A stretch of DNA of 64,000 nucleotides from Streptomyces rimosus (GCF_008704655.1 NZ_CP023688.1:8187001-8251000); one strand, 5' to 3'; counted from the stretch's first letter, positions 43,799 to 53,404 are shown. The notes: generated by a model from the letters alone, not told the origin. A program made the numbers and translations.

Positions 43799-44273
43799 CG
43801 TCATGCGCGGGAGGGCGCCGGAGGCGGCGACTGCGGGAGCGTGCGACGGGTGGCGGGCCGCTCCTTCCGCCGGGGCCGGCCGTCGGGTCCAGGGCCGCCC
43901 CGGCAGACAGGGCCGAGCGGGTCGGGTGGAGCCATAGGGCTGGGATCACCTCGACCGGCTGGGACTCGGCCTGGGTGCAGACCGTCGCGTCAACTCGACC
44001 TTCCTTTCGTTCATCCTCCTGTGGCCCACGCTCGCAGGCTAGGAGCGGGCGCACCGGCCGGACAGGGCGCACGTTCCGCGCCCGGTCGCGGAAACCGGGC
44101 GCACACCGGGCGCCGCGGCGCGTCCGCCCCAGAAGGCGCGCGGCGCATCAGGGGGAGGCGGTCCCGGTGCCGTACGGGTGAGGGCGGTGGTTCTCCGGAG
44201 AGCAGCGGGGAGTCCGGAGGCACCGGGTGCCTGCGAAGCTGGGGGCCGAACGTCACCGACAGGGAGGTTCACC
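43799..44273. other. Intergenic stretch with no gene seen
   Basis: Apart from the terminator before it, this stretch of about 475 bp shows no credible coding frame. It must contain the promoter of the M20D gene that starts at 44274, preceded by AGGGAGG, but I cannot place its elements. Confidence 0.45.
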
Positions 44274-45494
44274 GTGGCCCGTACCGCCCCCGTATCCGCC
44301 CACGCGCCCGACGACGCGCTCCGCGCCCGGCTCGACGCCGTCGCCGGGCGACTGCTGCACCTCGCCCGTGACCTGCACGCCCACCCGGAGACCGCGTTCA
44401 ACGAACACCACGCGGCGGATGCCCTCACCACGCTGCTGGCGGACGCGGGCCTCACGGTGGAACGCGGGACGGCCGGGCTGCCGACCGCCTTCACCGCCAC
44501 CGCGGGCCCCTCCGGCGCGGACCTGACCGTGGGGCTGTGCCTGGAGTACGACGCGCTGCCGGACCTCGGCCACGCCTGCGGTCACCACCTGATCGCCGCC
44601 GCGGGCGCGGGCGCCGCCATCGCGCTGGCGGCGGTCGCCGACGACCTCGGGCTACGGGTGAAGGCGCTGGGCACGCCCGCGGAGGAGAGCGGCGGCGGCA
44701 AGGTGCATCTGCTGAGGGCCGGGGCCTTTGACGACGTGTCGTTCGCGATGATGGTCCACCCCGGCCCGGCGGACGACTTCGGCGGTACGTCCCGGGCCTC
44801 GCGCGGGGTGCAGGCGGAGTACCGGGGCCGCGCCGCGCACGCGGCCATCGCCCCGTACGACGGCGTGAACGCGGCCGACGCGTGCGTGATCGCGCAGACC
44901 GCGCTGGCCCTGCTGCGTCAGCAACTCCCCGACGGCGTACGGATGCACGGCATCGTCACGCACGGCGGGGACCGCACCAACGTCATTCCCGCGCTGGCCC
45001 GCGTCAGCTGGCAGCTGCGCGCCGACACCCTGGACGAACTGGAGGCGCTGTGGCCGCGCGTACGGGCCTGCTTCGAGGCGGGCGCGGTGGCCACCGGCTG
45101 CGAGCTGTCGCTGACCGAACCGGCCGCCGCCTACGCCGACCTGCGGCAGGACGCCTGGCTCGGCGACACCTACGCCCGGCACGTACGGGCCCTCGGCCGT
45201 ACGCCCGAGCCCGCCGCCTCCATCGGCGCGTCCACCGACATGGGCAACGTCAGCCACGCCCTGCCCGCCATCCACCCCACCATCGGTCTGGGCTGCGCGG
45301 CCCGCCCGCACACGGCCGAGTTCGCCGCCGCGGCCGTCGGCGAGCAGGCCGACCGCGCCGTACTGGACGCAGCCCTGGCCCTGGCCCGCACCGCCGCCGA
45401 CCTGGCCACCGACCCGGCCCAGCGCACCCGGATCACCGACGCCCACCGGGCACGGTCCTACCGGCCCTCATCGGCGGGCTCGCCCTTGGGGTGA
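44274..45494 (+). CDS. M20D-family amidohydrolase (AbgB/HipO type)
   Basis: The 406-residue protein has DLHAHPETAFNEHHA, LCLEYDALPDLGHACGHH (metal-binding His/Asp/Cys-Gly-His-His), GTPAEESGGGKV (catalytic Glu) and MVHPGPADDF. The lid shows QAEYRGRAAHAAIAPYDGVNAADA, and a late metal-ligand region reads STDMGNVSHALPAIHP. These are markers of carboxypeptidase/aminoacylase enzymes that hydrolyse N-acyl or N-aminobenzoyl amino acids. Cytosolic. GTG 44274 has AGGGAGG 7 bases ahead. Its 3' end overlaps the small acidic protein gene on the other strand by 37 bp. Confidence 0.92.
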   Translation: MARTAPVSAHAPDDALRARLDAVAGRLLHLARDLHAHPETAFNEHHAADALTTLLADAGLTVERGTAGLPTAFTATAGPSGADLTVGLCLEYDALPDLGHACGHHLIAAAGAGAAIALAAVADDLGLRVKALGTPAEESGGGKVHLLRAGAFDDVSFAMMVHPGPADDFGGTSRASRGVQAEYRGRAAHAAIAPYDGVNAADACVIAQTALALLRQQLPDGVRMHGIVTHGGDRTNVIPALARVSWQLRADTLDELEALWPRVRACFEAGAVATGCELSLTEPAAAYADLRQDAWLGDTYARHVRALGRTPEPAASIGASTDMGNVSHALPAIHPTIGLGCAARPHTAEFAAAAVGEQADRAVLDAALALARTAADLATDPAQRTRITDAHRARSYRPSSAGSPLG

Positions 45495-45658
45495 CCCGCC
45501 GCATTCTGCTGCTCCTCCAGATTCGTGGAAAAGGTGTCCCCCTCCTTCCCGACCCGCTCGTCCTCGTCCGGCTCCTCCGTGACGTCCAGCTCGGCGTCCT
45601 CGAACTCCTTGACCAGTTCGTCGGCGGCGGAGTCGGTGTGCTTGGGGTTGTTTCCCAT
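45458..45658 (-). CDS. Small acidic protein, unknown
   Basis: The 66-residue product starts MGNNPKHTDSAADELVKEF and is rich in Glu and Asp (VTEEPDEDERVGKEGD), hydrophilic throughout and likely unstructured or helical. An AAAGGA ribosome binding site precedes ATG 45658. It is downstream of the catalase gene and overlaps the M20D gene end to end by 37 bp. Too short for confident function; perhaps a stress-related small protein, inferred only from the catalase neighbour. Confidence 0.6.
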   Translation of the reverse strand: MGNNPKHTDSAADELVKEFEDAELDVTEEPDEDERVGKEGDTFSTNLEEQQNAAGHPKGEPADEGR

Positions 45659-45697
45659 CGGGTGGTCCTTTCTCTCGGGTCCGGAACGGGGCGGGGC

Positions 45698-45724
45698 CGG
45701 GCCCGCAGGAATCCTGCGGGCCCG
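45698..45724 (-). terminator. Perfect hairpin after catalase gene
   Basis: Thirteen-base perfect arms (CGGGCCCGCAGGA at 45698-45710, TCCTGCGGGCCCG at 45712-45724) surround a single base. It lies 30 bp after the catalase stop. Confidence 0.8.
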
Positions 45725-45753
45725 ACCCGTGGTCTGTTGTGCGGTTCCCGGAC

Positions 45754-47853
45754 TCAGCTGGGCAGCGCCGGACGGCTCCAGTGCCGGTGGGCGGCCACCG
45801 CCTCGGTGAAGGCGCCGGTGAAGTCCTGGGCCGTCGCGCCGGCCGACAGGCGGTCGGTGACGATGCCGGACTCGGTGACGGTCGAGTCGCCCTCGGCAGC
45901 TGTGCGCAGCTCGTCCGGCAGCATGTCGGCCAGCTTGTCCACGCTCGCGCCCAGGGCGCCGATCGGCTTGCCGTGTCGGTAGGCGCTGCGGACGAACCGC
46001 AGGGCCGCGTCGTCGGCCGCCGCGTTGCCGGAGTCCAGGCCACCCGGGGGCAGCAGCACCGCGTCGTAGAGCACCGAGGCGACCGTGGGCAGCGCCCGGT
46101 CCACGGCCAGGGTGCTGCCGTCCTTGTCCTGGACGGTGCCGTCCTGGGGGGCGATCAGCTCCACGATCGCGCCGCCTTCGGTCAGCGCGTCGCGGACCGC
46201 GATGGTCTGCGCTGCGTCCACGCCGTCGGAGACCAGGACCGCGATCTGGCGGGTGCTGATCGAACCGTCCCCGCGGTTGTTCTCAAGGCTCAGCGCGGGG
46301 GAGGGGGTGGGCTGCGGCGTGTTCGGGCGCTCCTGCGGCGCGGGTACGCCGATGCCCTCGGCGACCGCGACGGCCAGCGCGTGGTCGACGTACGACAGCT
46401 GCTCGACGGTACGGGCCCGGACCTCCTTGGCGCCCACCTTGCCCAGCTCGAAGCGGAAGGCGTCGACGATGTGCTTCTGCTCCCAGTCGGCCATGCTGTG
46501 CCAGAACATCGCCGTCTGGGTGTAGTGGTCCGCGAAGCTGGGGCTGCGGCGGCGGATCTTGCGGCCGTCCACGCGCTCGGTGTAGTGCCGGAAGGCCGGG
46601 TCGTCGGGGTCGGCCAGGGCGGGGCAGCCGCCGCCGAGGGAGTTCGGGAAGTAGTTGGTGCCCCGGTGGATCTCGTCCTGGTGGAAGCCGTCGCGCTGGT
46701 TGTTGCGGACCGGGGCGACCGGGCGGTTCACCGGGATCTGCGCGAAGTTCGGGCCGCCCAGGCGCAGCAGCTGGGTGTCCAGGTAGGAGAAGTTGCGGGC
46801 CTGGAGCAGCGGGTCGTTGGTGAAGTCGATGCCCGGCACGACGTTCGCCGTGTGGAACGCGACCTGCTCGGTCTCGGCGAAGAAGTTGTCGGGGTTGCGG
46901 TTGAGCACCATCCGCCCGATCGGCTGTACCGGGACCTGCTCCTCCGGAATGATCTTGGTGGCGTCCAGCAGGTCGAAGTCGAAGTCGTGCTCCTCGGACT
47001 CCGGTACGAGCTGCACACCCAGCTCCCACTCGGGGTACGCGCCGGCCTCGATGGTGTCCCACAGGTCGCGGCGGTTGAAGTCCGGGTCCCGGCCCTGGGC
47101 CTCCTGGGCCTCGTCCCACACCAGGGAGTGCACGCCCAGCTTCGGCTTCCAGTGGAATTTCACGAAGGTGCCCTGACCCCGCGCGTTGACGAACCGGAAG
47201 GTGTGCACGCCGAAGCCCTGCATCATCCGGTAGCTGCGCGGGATGGCCCGGTCGGACATCAGCCACATGATCGTGTGCAGTGTCTCCGGCTGGAGCGAGA
47301 CGAAATCCCACAGCGTGTCGTGCGCGGAGGCACCCGTCGGGATGTCGTTGTGCGGCTCCGGTTTCACCGCGTGCACGAAGTCGGGGAACTTGATGCCGTC
47401 CTGGATGAAGAAGACCGGGAAATTGTTCCCCACCAGGTCGTAATTGCCCTCCGATGTGTAGAACTTCGTGGCGAATCCGCGGACGTCACGCACCGTGTCC
47501 GCGGAGCCCCGCGGCCCCTGCACGGTGGAGAACCGGACGAACACCGGAGTCTTCACCGACGGGTCCTGGAGAAACGCCGCGCGGGTGAATTCCGCACACG
47601 ACTGGTACGGCTGGAAGTAACCGTACGCACCCGCGCCGCGGGCATGCACCACACGTTCCGGGATGCGCTCGTGGTCGAAGCGGGTGATCTTCTCCCGGAA
47701 GTGGAAGTCCTCCATCAGAGTGGGGCCGCGCTCACCGGCCTGGAGGGAATCGTCGGTGTGGTCGACCGTTACGCCCTGGTCGGTCGTCATCGGCCCGGAG
47801 GCCGGGTCTTCGGCGCGGAAGCGGTCACGCTGTTCTTGCTTCGGGTCGGCCAT
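45754..47853 (-). CDS. katE: Large-subunit monofunctional catalase (clade 2, KatE type)
   Basis: The 699-residue haem catalase has [19 protein letters not shown] with the catalytic His near residue 70. [18 protein letters not shown] carries the conserved Asn, and [18 protein letters not shown] the proximal Tyr region. The C-terminal 150 residues form the flavodoxin/DJ-1-like domain ([15 protein letters not shown] onward, VLLPPGG) found only in large catalases. It breaks down hydrogen peroxide in the cytosol. ATG 47853 has AAGGAGCAG upstream; the open frame further upstream is not homologous. A 9-bp inverted repeat lies 107 bp upstream, and a SigB-type sigma gene is divergent. Confidence 0.95.
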   Translation of the reverse strand: MADPKQEQRDRFRAEDPASGPMTTDQGVTVDHTDDSLQAGERGPTLMEDFHFREKITRFDHERIPERVVHARGAGAYGYFQPYQSCAEFTRAAFLQDPSVKTPVFVRFSTVQGPRGSADTVRDVRGFATKFYTSEGNYDLVGNNFPVFFIQDGIKFPDFVHAVKPEPHNDIPTGASAHDTLWDFVSLQPETLHTIMWLMSDRAIPRSYRMMQGFGVHTFRFVNARGQGTFVKFHWKPKLGVHSLVWDEAQEAQGRDPDFNRRDLWDTIEAGAYPEWELGVQLVPESEEHDFDFDLLDATKIIPEEQVPVQPIGRMVLNRNPDNFFAETEQVAFHTANVVPGIDFTNDPLLQARNFSYLDTQLLRLGGPNFAQIPVNRPVAPVRNNQRDGFHQDEIHRGTNYFPNSLGGGCPALADPDDPAFRHYTERVDGRKIRRRSPSFADHYTQTAMFWHSMADWEQKHIVDAFRFELGKVGAKEVRARTVEQLSYVDHALAVAVAEGIGVPAPQERPNTPQPTPSPALSLENNRGDGSISTRQIAVLVSDGVDAAQTIAVRDALTEGGAIVELIAPQDGTVQDKDGSTLAVDRALPTVASVLYDAVLLPPGGLDSGNAAADDAALRFVRSAYRHGKPIGALGASVDKLADMLPDELRTAAEGDSTVTESGIVTDRLSAGATAQDFTGAFTEAVAAHRHWSRPALPS

Positions 47854-47959
47854 CGGATTCCTGCTCCTTGTCTGCCCTGTACGTGCGAAACGTGCTGACG
47901 CCCGCACGGCGATTTCGCGCACGTCGCGTCCCGCATCCGCGACGGTGCTCCGCCGGGCT

Positions 47960-47983
47960 GGGTAACCGCCCGGCCGGTTACCC
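47960..47983. promoter_or_regulatory. Inverted repeat between katE-type catalase and SigB-type sigma genes
   Basis: GGGTAACCG (47960-47968) and CGGTTACCC (47975-47983) form perfect 9-bp arms around CCCGGC. It lies 107 bp upstream of the catalase start. GGGTA is also the core of a SigB-type -10, once in each orientation. A possible GTTTC-N16-GGGTTG element at 47992-48018 reads toward the sigma gene but is weak. Confidence 0.5.
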
Positions 47984-48206
47984 AAACATGCGTTTCGCGC
48001 CGGTCGGTGAAGGGGTTGTGGCGACGCGTGACCTCTCCGGGGGCGGGGCGGCCCGAATCGTCCTATGCTCATGATGCAGACGTTGGGCGTGTGCCGAATG
48101 CCTGGTCACGCCGGGCGTCCGGGGAGCTGTGTGCTGTCCGCTCGGTGTGCTTCCACCGTCTCGGTGACGACGCCCAGCCCCCGCGTCCGTTGGGAGAGTG
48201 GATCCC

Positions 48207-49046
48207 GTGAGCACAGCCGTCACGGCTCCGTCGCGACGTCGGCGAGCCTTTCCGGACACGCCCGACGCGGCGGAGACGAACGCCGTTTTCGCGCGTATGG
48301 CAGAACTGCCCGAGGGCCTGGAGAAAAGGCGGCTGCGGGACGAACTGACACGTTCCTGGCTGCCGATGGCCGTACGTCTCGCCCTGCGCTTCCGGGACCG
48401 CGGGGAAAGCATGGACGATCTGAAACAGGTCGCCGCACTGGGCTTGGTGAAGGCCATCAGCGGGTACCGCCCGGAGCGTGGCAGCGCATTCGAGAGTTAC
48501 GCCATCCCCACCATCGTCGGCGAGGTCAAGCGGCATTTCCGGGACTGCACCTGGGGCGTGCACGTACCGCGCCGCGTCCAGGAACTGCGCAATACCGTAC
48601 GGCTCGCCGTACGCGAACTGGCGGCGGCCTCCGACAGCCGTTTCCCGACCGTCCCCGAGATCGCCGAACGCACCCGGCTCTCCACCGAGGACGTCATCCT
48701 CGGCCTGGAGGCCATCGAAAGCTACAAGACCCTTTCCCTGGACGCCGAGCGGCCGGGCGCCGACGACGATTTCGCGCTCCGCGACAGCATCGGCTTCACC
48801 GAGCCGCAGTACGAACTGGTCCTGGCCAGGGAAACGGTGCGCGACGGCCTGCGCGGCCTGCCGGAGCGAGAGCGCCGTATTCTGTACATGCGCTTCTTCT
48901 GCGATATGACACAGAGCCGTATCGGCGAGGAACTGGGGCTGTCCCAGATGCACGTGTGCCGCCTCATCAAGCGGACCTGCGCCCGCATTCGCGAGCAGGC
49001 CGACGGCGCCGGCCCGGAGGCGCCCGCCAGTTCGGTCGCGGCATGA
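48207..49046 (+). CDS. SigB/SigF-family stress or development sigma factor
   Basis: The 279-residue factor has region 2 (LRFRDRGESMDDLKQVAALGLVKAI, YAIPTIVGEVKRHFRDCTW, HVPRRVQELRN), region 3, and region 4 (LPERERRILYMRFFCDMTQSRIGEELGLSQMHVCRLIKR). These define the SigB/SigF/SigG group, controlled by anti-sigma and STAS antagonist partners. GTG 48207 is preferred over GTG 48198 since GGGAGAG (48192-48198) stands 8 bases before it. It is divergent from catalase, consistent with oxidative or osmotic stress control. No anti-sigma gene is beside it. Confidence 0.93.
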   Translation: MSTAVTAPSRRRRAFPDTPDAAETNAVFARMAELPEGLEKRRLRDELTRSWLPMAVRLALRFRDRGESMDDLKQVAALGLVKAISGYRPERGSAFESYAIPTIVGEVKRHFRDCTWGVHVPRRVQELRNTVRLAVRELAAASDSRFPTVPEIAERTRLSTEDVILGLEAIESYKTLSLDAERPGADDDFALRDSIGFTEPQYELVLARETVRDGLRGLPERERRILYMRFFCDMTQSRIGEELGLSQMHVCRLIKRTCARIREQADGAGPEAPASSVAA

Positions 49047-49134
49047 GCCGCTGAGATGACATGCGGTCCTGCCTTTCCTGGTAGGACCGCAGTAGCAGTT
49101 TTTGGACACAAAGGTGGAGAAGGGCCGGCTTTAC

Positions 49135-49935
49135 ATGGGCGACTGCCAGATGACGTTCGTTCCCGGGGTGCCGTCGTGGGCCACCCTCCTGACGGGGGAC
49201 CTCGACGTCGCGACGCGTTTCTACGGACCGCTGCTGGGCTGGCGGTTCGAGGCCGGACCGGACCGGTGGGGCCCGTACGTACGGGCGATGGCCGGCGACA
49301 CGGCGGTGGCAGGGCTGAGCGCGGCCGCCCGCCACACCGAGCTGCCCAACTCGTGGACCACGTACTTCGGTACCCGCAACGCGGACGACGCGGCCAACGG
49401 GGTCCGCGAACGCGGTGGCACGGTCGCCATCGGCCCGCTGGACTTCGACGCCGGCCGGCTGGCGCTGGCCGCCGACCCCGCCGGCGCGCGCTTCGGCCTG
49501 TGGGAGTGCCGCGAGAACACCCCGCAGACCGACCTGCAGCCGGCCGGCCCCGGCGCACCGGTCTGGGTGGAACTGCGCACCCGCGACGCGTTCGACGCGG
49601 CGCGCTTCTACGGCGACCTCTTCGAGTGGCTCAGCGAGGAGGACACCGCCACCCCCTTCGACGTGCGCTGGGAGAACGAGCGGGTGGTGCTCAGCTTCGA
49701 GGGCCGGGACGCGGTGGGGCTCTACGGCGGCGCGATCGAGGCGGCGGCCGACCCGCAGGTACGGCCGCGCTGGAACATCCACTTCCAGGTGCCGGACGTC
49801 GAGGAGGCCGTCGAGACGGCCAAGAAGCTCGGCGGCCGGGTGGAGTCCAAGGCGGAACGCACCTCGCAGGGGCCGGTGGCCGAGCTGCGCGACCCCGAGG
49901 GGACCCTCTTCCACATCATCGGCGCCCAGACCTGA
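49135..49935 (+). CDS. Tandem VOC/glyoxalase-like protein (Cfp30B-like)
   Basis: The 266-residue protein has two vicinal-oxygen-chelate modules. The first starts FVPGVPSWATLLTGDLDVATRFYGPLLGW and the second VWVELRTRDAFDAARFYGDLFEW, ending with VPDVEEAVETAKKLGG and DPEGTLFHIIG. The layout matches mycobacterial Cfp30B-type proteins, whose enzymatic activity is not established. ATG 49135 has a GGAGAAGGG site; the frame can be read 11 codons further up. It stands 88 bp after the sigma factor on the same strand. Confidence 0.85.
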   Translation: MGDCQMTFVPGVPSWATLLTGDLDVATRFYGPLLGWRFEAGPDRWGPYVRAMAGDTAVAGLSAAARHTELPNSWTTYFGTRNADDAANGVRERGGTVAIGPLDFDAGRLALAADPAGARFGLWECRENTPQTDLQPAGPGAPVWVELRTRDAFDAARFYGDLFEWLSEEDTATPFDVRWENERVVLSFEGRDAVGLYGGAIEAAADPQVRPRWNIHFQVPDVEEAVETAKKLGGRVESKAERTSQGPVAELRDPEGTLFHIIGAQT

Positions 49936-49980
49936 CCGGCCCCGCCGCCCCACGGCCCGTAAGGACCGCGTCCGCGCCCG

Positions 49981-50739
49981 CTACCGCACCGCGACCAGCA
50001 CCGCGTCCTCGCCGAACTGCCAGACCGGCGCGGCGTGCCGGAAGCCGGACCGGCGCAGCAGCCGTATGTGGTGGCTCAGCGGCAGGCCGTTGTGCACGTG
50101 GTGCGGGGTGTGCCGGGCGCGGCGGGCGGTGAAGGGGTCGGCCAGCTCCGGGTCGGCGGCGGCAGCGGCCCACCAGGAGGCCCAGTCCTCGCGGCAGGCC
50201 GTCCGCTGCCGTTCGGCCCGCCGCAGCCCGACCTGTACGGCGACCTCCGCGGCCCGGTCGCCCGCCGGACCCCGGAACCGGTCGCTGTTGACCAGCACGC
50301 CGCCGGGCCGCAGCAGGCCGGCGAGATCCTGGTACGCGCGGCGCAGCGCGTCCGGCGCGAGGCAGTGCAGCGCCGTCGAGGACACGGCCGCGTCGAGCGG
50401 GCGGTCCAGGCCCAGCGCACGGGTCCAGCCGGGCGCGCCGACCGGCGCCTCGACGAAGCGCACCGCGTCGCCGTGGTGGGCCTGCCCGAGCGCGAGCAGG
50501 ACGGGGTCCTTGTCCACGGCCACGATGTCCGCTCCGGGCAGCCGCCGGGCGAGGCGCGCGGCCAGTGACCCGGGCCCGCACCCCAAGTCCGCCACGAGAG
50601 CCCGTCCCTGATGTGCCGTCACTTTCTCCACGGCGTCCGCGATGACCGTGAAGCGCTCCTCACGGTCGATCGCGTACCGCTGCTGCTGCCGTTCCCACCG
50701 CCGCACCCACCGCGCGGCCGTGGCCACACTCAGTCCCAT
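49981..50739 (-). CDS. SAM-dependent methyltransferase, class I
   Basis: The 252-residue protein has motif I VADLGCGPGSLAARL, the acidic second-strand end DIVAVDKDP, the DAAVSSTALHCL strand and a later LRPGGVLVNSDRF. The rest carries no strong subfamily marker, so the acceptor (small molecule, lipid or nucleobase) is open. It lies downstream of the PLP cassette, with 100 bp between. A GAAAACGGTTTCC half-palindrome at 50801-50813 and a TAGGTT -10 (complement of 50790-50795) lie just upstream, so it may have its own promoter. Confidence 0.87.
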   Translation of the reverse strand: MGLSVATAARWVRRWERQQQRYAIDREERFTVIADAVEKVTAHQGRALVADLGCGPGSLAARLARRLPGADIVAVDKDPVLLALGQAHHGDAVRFVEAPVGAPGWTRALGLDRPLDAAVSSTALHCLAPDALRRAYQDLAGLLRPGGVLVNSDRFRGPAGDRAAEVAVQVGLRRAERQRTACREDWASWWAAAAADPELADPFTARRARHTPHHVHNGLPLSHHIRLLRRSGFRHAAPVWQFGEDAVLVAVR

Positions 50740-50839
50740 CCGGTCGCGTCACCTTCACCGTCTCGCACCTGTTGGCCGAAGTGGTTCTCAACCTACAGGT
50801 GAAAACGGTTTCCAAACGCGTTCTGTCACTCCAAAGGGG

Positions 50840-52051
50840 TCAGGCACACGACGCCAGGACGTCCAGCAGCCGGTCGACCTCCTCCGGCGCGTTGTAGGCG
50901 TGCAGGCTCACCCGGACCGAGTGCTGCCGCTCGCCCCCGCTGCCCTGGCACAGGCTGTCCGAGCGGACCATGAAGCCGTGGTCGAACAGCGCGAAGCCCA
51001 GGTCGCCCGAGGCGATGGCGTGGTGCCGGAAGGTGACGATGCCCTGGCGCCGCTGGACGTCCGCGTCGGCCGCCAGGCTGCGCCGGCACCCCAGCACCTC
51101 GTACGCGGGCAGCCGGCGCAAGCCCTCGGTCAGCCGGGCGGCCAGGGCGGTGGTCCACCGCTCGACGCGGTCGGTGCCGACGGCGTCCAGCCAGTCGAAG
51201 GCGGCCCGCAGACTGCGGATGCCGGTGGTGTTCGGGCTGCCGTCCCACCCGCCCGGCTCGAAGACCGGGCCCCGCGCGTTACGGGCCCACACGGCGCCGG
51301 AGCCGGGCAGCGCCAGGGCCTTGTGCCCGGAGAAGACGGCGAAGTCCACGTCCAGGTCCGCCAGCGACACGGGGATGTGGCCGACGCTCTGGGCCGCGTC
51401 CAGGCAGATCGGCACGTCGGGACCGACCGCACGGCGGATGCGGTGGACGTTCATGTCGCCGCCGTAGACATGGTGGACGTGGGTGACCGCCACGAAGCGG
51501 GTCCGCGGCCCGGCCAGCCCGGCCAGCGCCTCCGGGTCGTAGTCGCCGGACCCGGCCTGGTACGGCATCGGGCGGACCCGGATGCGCAGGCCCTGCCGCG
51601 CGAGCAGGTCCCGTACCTCCAGCCACGGGACGATGTTCGCCTGGTGATCCGCGAGCGGGACCACGATCTCGTCGCCGTCCGCCAGATGACCGGCCAGCCA
51701 GTCCCGCGCGACGGCCCGCAGCCCCGCCGTCGCCCCGCTGACGAAGTGCACCCCGGAGCGCTCCGGCGCCGGGTCGCCGAGGAATTCCTTGATCCGCTGC
51801 CGGGTCTCCTCGACCAGCGCCGTGGTCCGGTTGGCCCAGGTGTACGTGCCGCGCCCGGCGTTGGCGTTGCCGGTGGTGAGGTAGTGCAGCACGGCGTCCA
51901 GCACCGCCTGCGGCTTCTGCGTCGTGGCGGCGTTGTCCAGGTAGGCCAGATGCGGGGCACCGGTGATGATCGGGAACTGGGCGCGGACGGCGGTGTGCCA
52001 GTCGCGCAGCTCCTCCAGGGCCGCGGTGGCGGGGACGTCCATCGTGGTCAT
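50840..52051 (-). CDS. Class V aminotransferase / cysteine desulfurase (SufS-like)
   Basis: The 403-residue PLP enzyme has LAYLDNAATTQKPQAVLDAV, VPLADHQANIVPW, ICLDAAQSVGHIPVSL (Asp and Gln holding PLP), and Lys244 in FSGHKALALPGSG, which binds PLP. Near the end, SDSLCQG places Cys368 where SufS enzymes carry the catalytic persulfide Cys, though the local sequence differs from classic RxGHHCA. It may take sulfur from cysteine, or act as a related lyase or epimerase. The start is 6 bp after the stop of the cysteine synthase-rhodanese gene, indicating one operon. A sulfur-transfer partnership with the rhodanese domain is inferred. Confidence 0.87.
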   Translation of the reverse strand: MTTMDVPATAALEELRDWHTAVRAQFPIITGAPHLAYLDNAATTQKPQAVLDAVLHYLTTGNANAGRGTYTWANRTTALVEETRQRIKEFLGDPAPERSGVHFVSGATAGLRAVARDWLAGHLADGDEIVVPLADHQANIVPWLEVRDLLARQGLRIRVRPMPYQAGSGDYDPEALAGLAGPRTRFVAVTHVHHVYGGDMNVHRIRRAVGPDVPICLDAAQSVGHIPVSLADLDVDFAVFSGHKALALPGSGAVWARNARGPVFEPGGWDGSPNTTGIRSLRAAFDWLDAVGTDRVERWTTALAARLTEGLRRLPAYEVLGCRRSLAADADVQRRQGIVTFRHHAIASGDLGFALFDHGFMVRSDSLCQGSGGERQHSVRVSLHAYNAPEEVDRLLDVLASCA

Positions 52052-52057
52052 CGGCCG

Positions 52058-53404
52058 TCACTCCCGTACCAGCGGAGCGCCCGCGTCGCGCCAGGCGATG
52101 ATCCCGCCGCGCAGGCTGCGCACGTCCGGATGGCCCATCCGGGTGAGCAGCGCGGCGTACCGGGCGGACTGCTCGCCGACCGGACAGGCCAGCAGGACCG
52201 GGCTGCTCTTGCTGAACGGCAGCCCGCCGCGGACCAGTTCGCCGAAGAGCTCGTCGACGATGTTGACGGACCCGGCGATGTGCAGCGCGGCGTAGGCGAA
52301 CGGGCTCCGCAGGTCCACGACGAGCGGCCGGTCCCGGTCGAGCCATCGCACGGCGTCCTCGACGCCGATGTCCGGCGCCGCGCGCACCTCGGCGTCGGTC
52401 AGCGTGGCGGGGGAGTTCGGCTGCGGCGGCCGGCCCAGCAGCTCGGGACGGCGCTGGCGTACGTAACCGAGATAGCTTTCGATGCGGTCGCACACGATGA
52501 ACACGGCGGTCCGGCGCTCCGCCGGCCGGTCCGGGTCCGGATCGGGCACCGGTGCGGCATCCAGCTCGCGCAGATGCCGTACGGCGCCGAAGTACGCGGC
52601 CCCGCTGGTCGGACCGGCCAGGATGCCGCACCGCCGGGCCAGCGTCAGCATGCCGTCGAGCGCCTCGTCGGCGGTGACGGACGCGATGGTGTCGTAGGTG
52701 CCCGGGTCGAACAGGCCGACCTCCTGCACCTCGTCGATGGTGCGGATGCCGGGCACGAAGTCCGCCTTGTGCGACACCAGCCCGACCACGCCCACCCGCG
52801 GATCGTGTTCGCGCAGCACCCGGGCGACCCCGGTGGACGAGCCGGCCGTGCCCACACAGGCGATGAACCAGTCCGGGGCCCGGCCGTCCAGGTCCTTGAC
52901 GATCTCCGGCCCGGTGCCCTCCACGTGCGCCTGCGTGTTGCGGTCGTTGTAGTACTGGTCGGTGTACAGGTAGGCGCCGCCCGGCGCGGTGAGCGCCTGG
53001 TGGAACTGAGTGAGCGGGTCGTCGGTGTTGGTCGGGTCGAGGCATTCGGTCTGCCCCGGCAGCTCCTCGACCTCCGCGCCCAGCAGCAGGAGGAGGTCCT
53101 TGACCTCCGGGATGCGCATGCGGTTCGTGACGGTCTTGAAGGGCACCCCGTGCATCCCGGCGAGCACGGCCAGCGCCTTGGCCGTGTTGCCGCTGGACAG
53201 CTCGACGACGGTACGGCCCTCGTCGGCGGCCGTGGCCAGGCCCGGCCGCGCCATGTTCCAGGCCGCCCGGTCCTTGACCGAACCGAACGGGTTGAGCATC
53301 TCCAGTTTCGCGTACAGATCGATGGTGCGCAGGCCGTGGACGGACGGATCGATGCGTACGAGCGGGGTGTTGCCGATGGCGTCGGTGATGCGCTCGAACC
53401 TCAT
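52058..53404 (-). CDS. Cysteine synthase-like PLP enzyme fused to a rhodanese domain
   Basis: Residues 1-300 form a cysteine-synthase/CBS fold: IGNTPLVRIDP, PLP Lys44 in NPFGSVKDRA, ELSSGNTAKAL (substrate loop) and GPTSGAAYFGAV (phosphate loop). Residues about 350-448 are a rhodanese domain: RPLVVDLRSPFAYAALHIAGSVNI, then Cys407 in LLACPVGEQSARY. Such a fusion could load persulfide sulfur onto the substrate of the beta-replacement reaction. ATG 53404 overlaps the stop of the upstream decarboxylase gene by four bases (ATGA), so translation is coupled. Substrate unknown; a plain O-acetylserine sulfhydrylase would not need the rhodanese part. Confidence 0.9.
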   Translation of the reverse strand: MRFERITDAIGNTPLVRIDPSVHGLRTIDLYAKLEMLNPFGSVKDRAAWNMARPGLATAADEGRTVVELSSGNTAKALAVLAGMHGVPFKTVTNRMRIPEVKDLLLLLGAEVEELPGQTECLDPTNTDDPLTQFHQALTAPGGAYLYTDQYYNDRNTQAHVEGTGPEIVKDLDGRAPDWFIACVGTAGSSTGVARVLREHDPRVGVVGLVSHKADFVPGIRTIDEVQEVGLFDPGTYDTIASVTADEALDGMLTLARRCGILAGPTSGAAYFGAVRHLRELDAAPVPDPDPDRPAERRTAVFIVCDRIESYLGYVRQRRPELLGRPPQPNSPATLTDAEVRAAPDIGVEDAVRWLDRDRPLVVDLRSPFAYAALHIAGSVNIVDELFGELVRGGLPFSKSSPVLLACPVGEQSARYAALLTRMGHPDVRSLRGGIIAWRDAGAPLVRE

